64,000 nucleotides of DNA from Thalassobaculum_A sp040219615 (GCF_040219615.1 NZ_JAVJSE010000038.1:495651-559650); one strand, 5' to 3'. Numbered from the stretch's first letter, positions 44,979-57,844 are shown. Notes: generated by a model not told the origin, from the sequence alone. Numbers and translations are program-made.

Positions 44979-45105
44979 GTCGCGCCGTGGGTTCCGGATG
45001 CGTTCCGCCTGCGGCGGCCCGCTCCGGAATGACGGTTGTCAGTTTGTCGTCATTCCGGACGGGCGCGCCGCCCCGGCGCGAACGAGCCGGAACCCACGGG
45101 GCGAC
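44979..45105. repeat. Nested-palindrome intergenic element, copy B
   Basis: A 19-bp outer inverted repeat with one mismatch (44979-44997 and 45087-45105; core GTGGGTTCCGG) encloses a perfect 11-bp inner repeat TCCGGAATGAC (45023-45033) with its complement (45049-45059). The right part GGCGCGCCGCCCCGGCGCGA is nearly the same as in copy A. It fills the gap between the convergent hydratase and pseC genes, where it may also act as a two-way terminator. Confidence 0.88.
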
Positions 45106-45111
45106 GAGCGG

Positions 45112-46338
45112 TCAACCGACCCCCAGCACCTCGGCGAGGGCGTCGACCACGCGGTCGACGTCGGCTTCGGCCATCGCCGGGAACAGCGGCAGCGACAGGC
45201 AGCGGGCGTAGTAGGTCTCGGCGCCCTGCAGTTCCGGCGACGGGTGGTGCGCGCGGAAATACGGCTGGCCGTGCACCGGGATGTAGTGCACCTGGGTGCC
45301 GATGCCGCGCGCCCGCAGGGCGTTCATCACCGCCGCCCGCTCGGTGCCGAGGGCGGCGAAGTCGATCAGCGCCACCGACAGGTGCCAGACCGGGTCGCAG
45401 CCGTCGGCCACCGGCAGCGGCCGGACATGCGGGCCGAGCCCGGCCAGCCGGTCGGCGTAGCGCGCCCTGAGCGCCCGGCGGGCCTCGGCGAAGCGGTCGA
45501 GCTTGCCGATCTGGCGCAGGCCGAGGGCGGCGTGGATGTCGGACAGCCGGTAGTTGAAGCCCGGCTCGGGCATCTCGTAGTACCAGGGGTTCGGCGCCCC
45601 GGTGGAGTCGAAGGCCCGCTCCCGGTCGGTGAAGCGCGCCGGGTCGCGCACCATGCCGTGGTTGCGGTGCCGGCGCATGCGCTCGTCCAGCACCGGGTCG
45701 CGCGTGGTCAGCACCCCGCCCTCGCCGGTGGCGATGGTCTTCACCGGGTGGGTCGAGAACATGGCGATGGCGCTGTCCGGCACCGCCCCGACCTTGTGCC
45801 AGGCCTGGTCGCGGGCCCGCATCGAGCCGCCGAGCGCATGGCAGGCGTCCTCGACGATCGGCACGCCGGGAAACGCGTCGGCCAGGCCGGCAACGTCGAC
45901 GCAGTGGCCGTTCAGGTGGACCGCGACGATCGCCCTGACCCGCTCGCGGCCGGCCCGGGCGGCAGCGGCCTGGGCCTGGGTGACGCCCATCAGGCCGGTG
46001 TCCGGGTCGACGTCGGCGAACGCCACGTCGGCCCCGACATAGGCCGCGCAGTTGGCGCTGGCCAGGAAGGTGACGCTGGGCACCACCACCGCGTCGCCGG
46101 GGCCGACCCCGAGCGCCAGCATCGCCAGGTGCAGGCCGGCGGTGCCGCTGGAGCAGGCGACTGCGTGCGGGGCGTCGACGGCGGCCGCGAACGCCGCCTC
46201 GAAGGCGTCGACGGTCGGCCCGGTGGTCAGGAAGTCGCCGCGCAGCACCTCGGCCACGGCGGCGACGTCGTCGTCGTCGATGACCTGGCGGCCGTAGGGC
46301 AGGAAGCCGGGCAGCAGCGAGGGCGGCGGGACGCTCAC
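45112..46338 (-). CDS. pseC: UDP-4-amino-4,6-dideoxy-N-acetyl-beta-L-altrosamine transaminase
   Basis: A 408-residue PLP-dependent sugar aminotransferase of the DegT family. The PseC-type opening is LPYGRQVIDDDDVAAVAEVL followed by FLTTGPTVDAFEAAF. The PLP lysine is in FSTHPVKTIATGEGGVLTT near residue 197, and the C-terminal GIGTQVHYIPVHGQPYFR is typical of PseC. PseC carries out the second step toward pseudaminic acid, after PseB (also in the window, 9 kb away). It begins 10 bp after the type I secretion adaptor gene, so it is in the same operon as a secretion system, which is unusual. Related aminotransferases for other amino sugars cannot be ruled out. Confidence 0.88.
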   Translation of the reverse strand: MSVPPPSLLPGFLPYGRQVIDDDDVAAVAEVLRGDFLTTGPTVDAFEAAFAAAVDAPHAVACSSGTAGLHLAMLALGVGPGDAVVVPSVTFLASANCAAYVGADVAFADVDPDTGLMGVTQAQAAAARAGRERVRAIVAVHLNGHCVDVAGLADAFPGVPIVEDACHALGGSMRARDQAWHKVGAVPDSAIAMFSTHPVKTIATGEGGVLTTRDPVLDERMRRHRNHGMVRDPARFTDRERAFDSTGAPNPWYYEMPEPGFNYRLSDIHAALGLRQIGKLDRFAEARRALRARYADRLAGLGPHVRPLPVADGCDPVWHLSVALIDFAALGTERAAVMNALRARGIGTQVHYIPVHGQPYFRAHHPSPELQGAETYYARCLSLPLFPAMAEADVDRVVDALAEVLGVG

Positions 46339-46348
46339 CGGACCGCGC

Positions 46349-47704
46349 TCACTGTTCCCGCAGCGCGGTGTCGAGCGACCGGGCGATCGGCGCGATCAGG
46401 TAGTCGAGCATGGTCTGCTCGCCGGTCGAGATGATCGCCATCGCCGGCATGCCGGGCACCAGCTCGACGCCGAAGCGCCGCATCATCCCGGGGTCGAGCT
46501 CGATGCGCGCCTCGTAGTACGGCGCACCCTGCTCGGGCTGCACCACGTCCGGCGAGATGTGCGTCACCTTGCCGTCGATCGGCTTGAAGGTCCGCTGGTT
46601 GAACGAGGTCAGCCGCACGGTCGCCAGCGCCCCCTCCTGCACCGTGTCGATGTCGTTCGGGTCGAGCTGCACCTTCACGATCATCTCCTCGTCGTCCGGT
46701 ACCAGGTTGAGGATCGGGTCGCCCGGGGCGACCACGCCGCCATGGGTGTGGAACCGCAGGCCGTAGACCCGGCCGGTCTCCGGCGCGGTGATGGTGGTGC
46801 GGCTCAGCGCGTCCTGGGCGGCGGTCATCTGCTGGCGCAGGTCCTGGAGTTCCGCCTGGGCCGCCCGCAGTTCGGTCTCGACCTCGGCGATGGTGCTCTC
46901 GACCAGCCCGGCCTTCTGGAACTCGGTCTCGGCGATCCCCTGGGAGGCCCGTGCCATCAGCGCCTCGCGGTTGTCGATCGATCCCTCGAGCTCGGCCTCG
47001 GAACGCTGCAGGGCGAGCAGCCGCGGCTTGCGCTCCAGGCCCTTCTCGTACAGCTCCCGGACGCCGACGATCTCCTCGTTGATGATCGCCAGCTGGCGAC
47101 GGTCGGAACGGTGCTGCGCCTTCAGGGCGGCGATCTCCTCGCGGCCCTTGGCGATCCGCCGGTCCAGCAGCTGCAACTGGCTCTCGACCGAGGCGCGCCG
47201 GCCCTCGAACAGCCGGCGCTCGCCCTCGAGGATCTCGGCCACGCCGGGCTGGCCGGCCGCCCTGACCAGTTCCGCCGGGAAGTCGATCGTCTTGGCACTC
47301 TGGCGCTCGGCGAGCAGCCGCGCCTCGCGGCCCAGGGCAGCCTGATACTGCTGGTTGATGCGATCGAACTGGGTCTGTGCGCGGGTCGGGTCCAGCGCCA
47401 CCAGCGGCTGGCCCGCCTGCACCCGGTCGCCCTCGCGGACCAGGATCTCCCTGATGATGCCGCCCTCCAGGTGCTGCACCACCCGCTGGCTGCCGGCGAC
47501 CTGGACCTGGCCCTGGGCGACGGCGCCGGATTCCAGCGGCGCCAGGGCGGCCCAGATCCCGAACACGCCGAAGAACAGGAAGACGATGCCGTAGCCGATC
47601 CACAGCACGCCCTTCCAGCCGAGCGGATTGCGCTCGTCGTCCTCGCCCAGCGGATCGTTCCAGCGGGACAGGTCGCGTGTCTGGTCGTCGCGCACCAGGG
47701 CCAT
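46349..47704 (-). CDS. Type I secretion membrane fusion protein (HlyD/PrtE family)
   Basis: A 451-residue adaptor. A single membrane helix lies at about residues 33-53 (WIGYGIVFLFFGVFGIWAAL), followed by a lipoyl-type half motif (VQHLEGGIIREILVREGD), a long coiled coil of about 200 residues, the second half (TTITAPETGRVYGLRFHTHG), and a beta-barrel end. This is the PrtE/LipC layout. It connects the inner-membrane ATPase, whose gene is 10 bp upstream, with an outer-membrane TolC-type pore. No TolC gene is in the window. The start at 47704 has a GAGGGAGA site; an ATG 18 codons upstream overlaps the ATPase gene. Confidence 0.9.
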   Translation of the reverse strand: MALVRDDQTRDLSRWNDPLGEDDERNPLGWKGVLWIGYGIVFLFFGVFGIWAALAPLESGAVAQGQVQVAGSQRVVQHLEGGIIREILVREGDRVQAGQPLVALDPTRAQTQFDRINQQYQAALGREARLLAERQSAKTIDFPAELVRAAGQPGVAEILEGERRLFEGRRASVESQLQLLDRRIAKGREEIAALKAQHRSDRRQLAIINEEIVGVRELYEKGLERKPRLLALQRSEAELEGSIDNREALMARASQGIAETEFQKAGLVESTIAEVETELRAAQAELQDLRQQMTAAQDALSRTTITAPETGRVYGLRFHTHGGVVAPGDPILNLVPDDEEMIVKVQLDPNDIDTVQEGALATVRLTSFNQRTFKPIDGKVTHISPDVVQPEQGAPYYEARIELDPGMMRRFGVELVPGMPAMAIISTGEQTMLDYLIAPIARSLDTALREQ

Positions 47705-47714
47705 GCCGTCTCCC

Positions 47715-49910
47715 TCAGCCCTCCTTGCGGTCCGGTCCGGCGGAGATCGCCTGGACATTGTGCACCCTCAGCGAGGTCGACTGCGCGCGCATCGGGCTCG
47801 GCGGCCGGACCACCACGCCGCGGCCGCCGATCGGGCGCGGAACCGTCGGCTCGCCGGTCGGGGCGGTCGCCGCCGGCGTCGCCGTCCCGTCCTCCGGCAG
47901 GTCGTCCATCCGGGCCTCGTCGCCGTCGTCCGGGATCGGGTCGCGATCGACGACCAGTTCCGATTCCATGCCAGCCGCAGCCGGGCGTGCCTCGGGCCGC
48001 GGAACCGGGGCCGGGCGAAGCTGCGACGGCGCCGAAGGGCCCGGCTGAGCCCGGACCGGTCCCGGCTGCTGTCCCGGCTGCTGTCCCTGCGGCGGGCCCG
48101 CAGGCGAACCGGGATGCGGTCTCGGCGGCCCGGCCTGCAGCCGCGGAGCCGGCCCGCCGGCATCCGGCGCGCCACCCGGGCCCGCGACCGCCTGGCCGCC
48201 CGGGCCGGCGACCGCCGGGCGCGGCGGCAGCGGCGGCAACGCCGGCATCACCTCGTCGCGCGGCCCGAAGCGCTGCACGGTGCCGTTCTGCAGCACCAGT
48301 ACCTTGTCCATCAGCGACAGCGTCTGCGGCCTGTGGGTGATCAGCACGACGGTCACCCCGTTCGCCTTCAGGGCGCGCACCGCGTTTATCAGGGCGTCGT
48401 CGCCCTGGCTGTCCAGGTTGGCGTTGGGCTCGTCCAGCACCACCACGCGGGGGTCGCCGTATAGCGCCCGCGCCAGTGCGACCCGCTGCTTCTGGCCGCC
48501 CGAGAGGATCTGCCCGGCCCAGCCGATCTCGGTGTCGTAGCCGTTCGGCAGCCGCAGGATCATGTCGTGCAGCCCGGCCAGACGGGCCGCCTTGACGACC
48601 TTCTGCGGATCCGGCTCGTCCTCCAGGCGGGCGATGTTCTCGGCCACGGTGCCGGGGAACAGCTCGATGTCCTGCGGCATGAAGCCGAGGTGACGGCCGA
48701 GTTCCTCGCCGTCCCAGCTGAACACGTCGGCACCGTCGAGCCGCACATTGCCGATGTTCGGCTTGGCAACCCCGACCAGCAGCCGGGCCAGCGTCGACTT
48801 GCCGGAGGCCGACGGCCCGATGACCCCCAGTGCCTCGCCGGCGGCGACCTCGAAGGTGATGCGCTGCAGGATCGGCTTGGTCAGGCCGGGCGGCTGGAAG
48901 TACAGGTTCTCGACCGACAGGTGGCCGGCCGGCGGCGGCAGCTCCATCTTCTCGAGCCGGCTCTGGGCGGCCTCCAGCACCTCCTCGATCTGGCGATAGG
49001 CCTGGTAGGCCTCGATCATCGGCCGGGCCTGGCCGACACCCTGCTCGATCGGCTGCAGGGCCCGCCCGAGGATCAGCACGGCGGCGATCATCAGGCCGGG
49101 CGTCATCGGGGTCTGCGGATCGATGATCTGCACCACCGAGACCGACATGATCACCATCTGCACCAGCATGCGCGCCGACTTGGAGATCGCCAGGAACACC
49201 GCCGCCCGGTCGCTGGCCTTGCCCTGCAGGTCCAGGACCTTGTCGTTGGCGACGTGGTAGCGGCGCAGGATCGCCTGGCGCATGCCCATGCTCTCGACCA
49301 CCGCGGCGTTGCGGACCGCCGAGTCGGCGGACTGGAACGCGGTCGCCGAGTGGCCCTGCGCCTCGGCCAGGGCCGGCCGGGTGACCCGGTCGTTGACGAT
49401 GCCCAGCACCAGCATGACCGCGGCCCCGCCGAGCGCCGCCAGGCCCATCGGCGCGTTGACGTAGAAGATGATCAGGAGGAACACCGGCACCCAGGGGATG
49501 TCGAGCATGGTCAGCATGCCCGGTCCGGTCAGGAAGCTGCGCAGCACCGCCAGTTGCCGGAGTACCTGGATCGACCCGACCTTGGAGCGGTCGAGCGCGT
49601 CGATCACGATCGCCGACAGCAGCAGCGGCGCGATGCGCCGGTCGATCCAGCGCGATACCCGCACGAAGGCGAAGGCGCGCACGCTGTCGAGCGCCGCCTG
49701 CACGCCGAGCGCCAGGGTGGCCATGAGCAGAAGCAGGAACAGGGTGGCCGGGCTGCGGCTCGCCAGTACCCGGTCGAAGACCTGGTACATGAACAGCGGC
49801 ATCGTCAGCATCAGCAGGTTGACGAAGAAGCTGAACACGCCACACGCAGCGAATGCCGTGTAGCAAGCCCTCAGGAGTCGATGAACGGTGACGGGACCGC
49901 GCGACTGCAT
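47715..49910 (-). CDS. Type I secretion permease/ATPase (PrtD family) with long Pro/Gly-rich tail
   Basis: A 731-residue ABC protein. Residues 1-300 hold the membrane part (from LLRACYTAFAACGVFSFFVN), and residues about 335-555 the ATPase: Walker A GPSASGKST near 361, signature LSGGQKQRVALARAL near 464, Walker B VVVLDEPNANLD near 485 with the catalytic glutamate, and the switch histidine in VLITHRP. It lacks an N-terminal C39 domain, as usual for PrtD. After residue 556, where PrtD proteins normally end, there are about 170 extra residues rich in Pro, Gly, Ala and Gln, ending in an acidic then basic region. It is upstream of and coupled to the adaptor gene. Confidence 0.9.
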   Translation of the reverse strand: MQSRGPVTVHRLLRACYTAFAACGVFSFFVNLLMLTMPLFMYQVFDRVLASRSPATLFLLLLMATLALGVQAALDSVRAFAFVRVSRWIDRRIAPLLLSAIVIDALDRSKVGSIQVLRQLAVLRSFLTGPGMLTMLDIPWVPVFLLIIFYVNAPMGLAALGGAAVMLVLGIVNDRVTRPALAEAQGHSATAFQSADSAVRNAAVVESMGMRQAILRRYHVANDKVLDLQGKASDRAAVFLAISKSARMLVQMVIMSVSVVQIIDPQTPMTPGLMIAAVLILGRALQPIEQGVGQARPMIEAYQAYRQIEEVLEAAQSRLEKMELPPPAGHLSVENLYFQPPGLTKPILQRITFEVAAGEALGVIGPSASGKSTLARLLVGVAKPNIGNVRLDGADVFSWDGEELGRHLGFMPQDIELFPGTVAENIARLEDEPDPQKVVKAARLAGLHDMILRLPNGYDTEIGWAGQILSGGQKQRVALARALYGDPRVVVLDEPNANLDSQGDDALINAVRALKANGVTVVLITHRPQTLSLMDKVLVLQNGTVQRFGPRDEVMPALPPLPPRPAVAGPGGQAVAGPGGAPDAGGPAPRLQAGPPRPHPGSPAGPPQGQQPGQQPGPVRAQPGPSAPSQLRPAPVPRPEARPAAAGMESELVVDRDPIPDDGDEARMDDLPEDGTATPAATAPTGEPTVPRPIGGRGVVVRPPSPMRAQSTSLRVHNVQAISAGPDRKEG

Positions 49911-50000
49911 TCTCGCCTTCGTCAGACCGGGCTGGACGCGCGTCGACGCGCACCAAACACCGTATCATAACCGCCGGCCGAGAGCGACCGGGCCGGCGAA

Positions 50001-50294
50001 TCAGTCCTCAGTGAACTTCGCGAGGTCGATCTCGCCGTGGCGGAACGGGATCCAGTACTTGGTCTCGGGGTTGTACTGAACGCCGTAGATGTTCGTGCAG
50101 AACACCTTCTGCGGGGGCAGCGTTCCACTGGCTTCCTGCTCGGTCCGGGCGTTGTCGACGAGTTCGGATGCCTTGAACTTCTCCCAGGCAGCAGCGACGT
50201 CGGCACGCTCCGCCTCGGGAAGATCGTTGATCTCCATCGCGAGATCCCACGTCTTCTCGAGATCGTTCCAAAGATCGTCCAGATAGGTGCCCAT
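50001..50294 (-). CDS. Small orphan acidic protein upstream of the secretion genes
   Basis: A 97-residue protein that I do not recognise. It is soluble, acidic and without signal peptide. The first half is helical (LDDLWNDLEKTWDLAMEIND, then EAERADVAAAWEKFKASEL), and the second half has aromatic residues (NIYGVQYNPETKYWIPFRHG). A GAGGG site precedes the start. It lies 90 bp upstream of the type I secretion ATPase on the same strand and could be the first gene of that operon. It has no RTX (GGxGxD) repeats and is not a typical substrate; a chaperone or regulator role is possible but only a guess. Confidence 0.65.
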   Translation of the reverse strand: MGTYLDDLWNDLEKTWDLAMEINDLPEAERADVAAAWEKFKASELVDNARTEQEASGTLPPQKVFCTNIYGVQYNPETKYWIPFRHGEIDLAKFTED

Positions 50295-50524
50295 GACCCT
50301 CGCCCGTAATGCATCTTGCTCGCTTGCTCAGCGATGCCGGCTTATACCAAACGCGGCAAGCAGGGAAACCCGAAACTTGGTCGTCGCCGGTCGGCGGGAG
50401 TGTCTTATGAATCGCCGCAGGTTGTAAACCACTTGTCACCGACAAGGGCCACGGCGTGGCGAGTGCGTTGACCGGACTCGGGCAAACAGCTATCCGACCG
50501 GGTCACCCTTTGGAACTGGGGAAC

Positions 50525-53500
50525 ATGGCGACCAGAAACCGGCCCAAAGCCCGCACAACCGCCCCGACCGGCAGCGTGTCCGAACGGCCGACCGCCGTGT
50601 TCGTCCTGGGCATGCATCGCAGCGGCACTTCGGCGCTCACGCGGGTGATGAACCTGCTCGGCGTGGAACTCGGCGACGACCTGATGCCGGCGGCGGCCAG
50701 CAACAACGAGACCGGGTTCTGGGAGCACCAGGCGGCCGTCGACCTGCACGGCGAGCTGCTGGATGGCCTGGGCGCCAGCTGGGACGACCCGCGTGCGCTG
50801 CCGGCCGACTGGCTGACCGCCGACGCGACCGCCGACGTCCGGACGCGCCTCGTCGAGCGGATGCGCACCGATTTCGCCGACCACTCCCTGTGGGGTATCA
50901 AGGACCCGCGGATGTGCCGGTTCGTGCCGCTGTGGACCGCTATCGCGGACGACCTCGGCGTGACCCCGGCATGGGTGATCATGCTGCGCAACCCGATGGA
51001 GATCGTGCGGTCGCTGCACCAGCGCGACGGCATGTCCAGGGGGCGCGGCTACCTGCTTTGGCTGCGCCACACCCTGGAGGCCGAACGGGCGACCCGGGGC
51101 GGTCGCCGCGCCTTCGTCGACTATGCCGCCCTGATGGCCGACTGGCGACCGGTGATGAAGCAGCTCGCCGACGACCTCGGGCTGCCGCTGACTCTGCGCG
51201 GCCGCAAGGCGCAGGCGGCGATCGACGGGTTCCTGCAGCCGCAGCTCCGGCATTTCTCGTTCCACGACGAGGCGCTGTCCGACGACCCGCAGCTGGCGCA
51301 ATGGGTCGGGGCGGCCTACGGCGCACTCGGCCGGCTGGCCGCCGGTCCGGACGGCGACGCCGAGAAGGCGCTCGACGCGGTCGCGGCCGGGCTCGACCTC
51401 GCCGGCTGGTACTACGACGACGCGGTCGCCGACGCCATCCCGCGCGAGAAGCGGCTGGCCGAGGAGCTCGAGGACCTGCACCACCGCCTGCACGAGCGGC
51501 AGATCTGGGCAGCCGAGCAGGAGAGCCGGGTCGCCGAGCGCGAGAACCGGATCGCCGAGCGCGACCACCGCATCGCCCAGCGCGATGCCGAGCTCGCCAA
51601 CCTGCACGCCTCGCTGGCCGACATCTCGACGTCGCAGGCGCATACCATCCAGGAACTGCGGCGGACCCTGGTCGAGAAGGACGCCGAGTTCAGCATGGCG
51701 CAGGGCGAGGTCGCCCGGCTGCACCAGAACTTCCGCTACATCGGCTCGACCTGGTCGTGGCAGCTGACCCGGCCGCTGCGCGGCCTGGCCCGGATCGGAA
51801 TCGGGTTGCTCGGGACCATGCGGCTCCGCAGCTACGAGATGGTGCCGCTGACCTTCATCAACATCCGGCACCTCTCCCAGGGTCACTACGTGGCGCTGAA
51901 CCCGCATCCCCATATCGTCCTGGGCACCCAGCGCGGGCGGCTTCCGACCGGCTGGATCGAGATCAAGTACCAGATCGAGGCCAAGCGCATCGCCTCGCCG
52001 TTCCTGTTCGTCGACCAGGGCGAAGGCACCGACGAGTCCGGCCGGTTCCGGCTGCCGCCGACCCGCAACGGCCGCGGCCGGGCCATCGTGCGCCTGCCCG
52101 ACCGGGTGACCTCGCTGCGGCTCGATCCGGTCACCTTCATGGGTGAGTTCCGGGTCGGCCCGATCCACATCCGCGAGCTCAACGGCGTCGTCCTGGCCGC
52201 CCAGCTGCTCTGGGACCGGATCGCGCCGGCGCTCAAGGACCGCGACGTGCGCCGCCGGACCTGGGACGGCCTGGTGGCGGCCCTCAAGCGCGGCGGCCTG
52301 CGCGAGATCAAGGAGGGGCTCCGGCACCAGGCGACCGAGCCGCTGCGCACCTACCGGAACTGGTGGGACACCTACGCGGCGCTGGCGGCCGGCGACATCG
52401 AGGCGATCGAGCGCCACATCGAGGTGATGCCGACCAAGCCGCTGCTGTCGGTGATCATGCCGACCTACAACACCGATCCGGACGTGCTGGAGAAGGCCAT
52501 CCAGTCGGTGCGCGACCAGCTCTACCCGAACTGGGAGCTGTGCATCGCCGACGACGCCTCGACCCGCGAGGAGACCCTCGAGGTGGTCCGCCGGCATGCC
52601 GCCGAGGACGAGCGGATCAAGGTGGTCTACCGCGAGAAGAACGGGCACATCTCGGCCGCCTCGAACTCGGCGCTCGACCTCGCGACCGGCGAGTTCGTGG
52701 TGCTGCTCGACCACGACGACGAGCTGACCCGGCACGCGCTCTACATGATCGCGAACGAGCTGAACTGGCACCCGAACGCCGACATCATCTACAGCGACGA
52801 AGACAAGATCGACGAGGCCGGCGAGACCGACCAGCCCTACTGCAAGCCCGACTGGTCGCCGGACATGTTCCTGGCCCAGAACTACCTCAACCACCTCACC
52901 GCCCACCGCCGCAGCCTGGTCGAGGAGGTCGGCCGGTTCCGCCTGGGCTTCGAGGGCAGCCAGGACTACGACCTGGCGCTGCGGATCATCGACCGCAGCA
53001 GCCCCGACCGGATCCGCCACATCCCGTTCATCCTCTACCACTGGCGCGCGGTGTCCGGTTCGGTCGCCGACACCGAGGAGGCCAAGGACTACGCGCTCGA
53101 GGCCGCCCGCCGGGCGATTCGCGAGCACCTGGAGCGCCGCAAGATCAAGGCCGAGGTGGTCGCCGGCGACGACAAGTACAGCCACCGCGTGGTCTACGCC
53201 CTGCCGAAGAAGCCGCCGCTGGTCAGCCTGATCGTGCCGACCCGCAACAAGGCGGAGATCCTGAAGCTGTTCGTCGACGGCCTGCGCGAGAACACCGACT
53301 ACCAGAACTGGGAGATGATCCTGGTCGACAACGGCAGCGACGAGCCGGAGTCGCTGGACTACTTCAAGACCCTGGCCGAGGACCCGCGCATCAGCGTGAT
53401 GCGCGACGACGGCCCGTTCAACTACTCGCGCCTCAACAACCGGGCCGCCCGCTCGGCCAAGGGCGAAATCCTCGGCCTGATGAACAACGACATCGAGCCG

Positions 53501-54082
53501 ATCGGCCGCGACTGGCTGACCGAGATGGTCCGCCAGGCCGTGCAGCCCGGGGTCGGGGCGGTCGGCGCCAAGCTGTACTACCCCAACGACACCCTGCAGC
53601 ACGGCGGGGTGATCGTCGGCCTTGGCGGGGTCGCCGGGCATTTCGACAAGCGGCTGCCGCGCGAGAAGCGCGGCTATTTCGGCCGCGCGGCGATCGTGAA
53701 CAACTTCTCGGCGGTCACCGCCGCCTGCCTGCTGACCCCGAAGAAGGTGTGGGACGAGGTCGGCGGACTGGACGAGCACCACCTGGCGGTGGCGTTCAAC
53801 GACGTCGACCTGTGCCTGAAGATCCGCAAGGCCGGCTACCGCATCGTGTGGACGCCCTATGCCGAGCTGTACCACCACGAATCGGTCAGTCGCGGCCTCG
53901 ACACCGCACCCGAGAAGATGGAGCGGTTCGCCGCCGAGGTCCGCACCATGCAGGAGCGCTGGCAGACCCGGCTCGAGGCCGATCCCTTCTACAACCCCAA
54001 CCTCACCCTCGACTTCGAACGGCCGCATCTCGGCGACCCGCCGCGCGCCACCCGGCCCTGGGAGCAGTACTACGTGGGCTGA
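50525..54082 (+). CDS. Giant sulfotransferase-like / coiled-coil / double GT2 glycosyltransferase
   Basis: A 1185-residue soluble protein. Residues 22-240 match sulfotransferase-like proteins, with the PAPS P-loop FVLGMHRSGTSALTRVMNLL near residue 27 and later IMLRNPMEIVRSLHQRDG. Residues about 305-400 are a coiled coil (RVAERENRIAERDHRIAQRD repeats). Residues 410-630 are not assigned. The first GT2 domain starts near 638 (LLSVIMPTYNTDPDVLEKAI, acidic motif LLDHDDELTRHAL) and the second near 898 (PLVSLIVPTRNKAEILKLFV, with LMNNDIEPIGRDWL). Proteins like this make cell-surface glycans or O-antigen. The start is set by GGAACTGGGG just upstream. It is divergent from the type I secretion operon. 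Confidence 0.85.
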   Translation: MATRNRPKARTTAPTGSVSERPTAVFVLGMHRSGTSALTRVMNLLGVELGDDLMPAAASNNETGFWEHQAAVDLHGELLDGLGASWDDPRALPADWLTADATADVRTRLVERMRTDFADHSLWGIKDPRMCRFVPLWTAIADDLGVTPAWVIMLRNPMEIVRSLHQRDGMSRGRGYLLWLRHTLEAERATRGGRRAFVDYAALMADWRPVMKQLADDLGLPLTLRGRKAQAAIDGFLQPQLRHFSFHDEALSDDPQLAQWVGAAYGALGRLAAGPDGDAEKALDAVAAGLDLAGWYYDDAVADAIPREKRLAEELEDLHHRLHERQIWAAEQESRVAERENRIAERDHRIAQRDAELANLHASLADISTSQAHTIQELRRTLVEKDAEFSMAQGEVARLHQNFRYIGSTWSWQLTRPLRGLARIGIGLLGTMRLRSYEMVPLTFINIRHLSQGHYVALNPHPHIVLGTQRGRLPTGWIEIKYQIEAKRIASPFLFVDQGEGTDESGRFRLPPTRNGRGRAIVRLPDRVTSLRLDPVTFMGEFRVGPIHIRELNGVVLAAQLLWDRIAPALKDRDVRRRTWDGLVAALKRGGLREIKEGLRHQATEPLRTYRNWWDTYAALAAGDIEAIERHIEVMPTKPLLSVIMPTYNTDPDVLEKAIQSVRDQLYPNWELCIADDASTREETLEVVRRHAAEDERIKVVYREKNGHISAASNSALDLATGEFVVLLDHDDELTRHALYMIANELNWHPNADIIYSDEDKIDEAGETDQPYCKPDWSPDMFLAQNYLNHLTAHRRSLVEEVGRFRLGFEGSQDYDLALRIIDRSSPDRIRHIPFILYHWRAVSGSVADTEEAKDYALEAARRAIREHLERRKIKAEVVAGDDKYSHRVVYALPKKPPLVSLIVPTRNKAEILKLFVDGLRENTDYQNWEMILVDNGSDEPESLDYFKTLAEDPRISVMRDDGPFNYSRLNNRAARSAKGEILGLMNNDIEPIGRDWLTEMVRQAVQPGVGAVGAKLYYPNDTLQHGGVIVGLGGVAGHFDKRLPREKRGYFGRAAIVNNFSAVTAACLLTPKKVWDEVGGLDEHHLAVAFNDVDLCLKIRKAGYRIVWTPYAELYHHESVSRGLDTAPEKMERFAAEVRTMQERWQTRLEADPFYNPNLTLDFERPHLGDPPRATRPWEQYYVG

Positions 54083-54111
54083 AGGGGGGCTCCTCGCCGC
54101 GCCGTCGCCGT

Positions 54112-57708
<3,597 letters not shown>

Positions 57709-57766
57709 CTGCGTCACTCCGGATTTGCGAACGAGTCGCAAGACACTACTGCCGAACGGTTTCGTT

Positions 57767-57799
57767 CGTCCGTAGACAAATTCGAGGAACGTCCGTAGA
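57767..57799. promoter_or_regulatory. Direct repeats between the ABC exporter and LysR genes
   Basis: The 10-bp sequence CGTCCGTAGA occurs at 57767-57776 and again at 57790-57799, a 23-bp step, about two helical turns, in the 136-bp divergent intergenic region. Both copies are followed by AA-rich sequence. This is a good place for LysR or another regulator to bind. Confidence 0.45.
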
Positions 57800-57844
57800 A
57801 AATCGTACAGCCTGCCGGACCGCCCACAACGCTATGATACGGCC

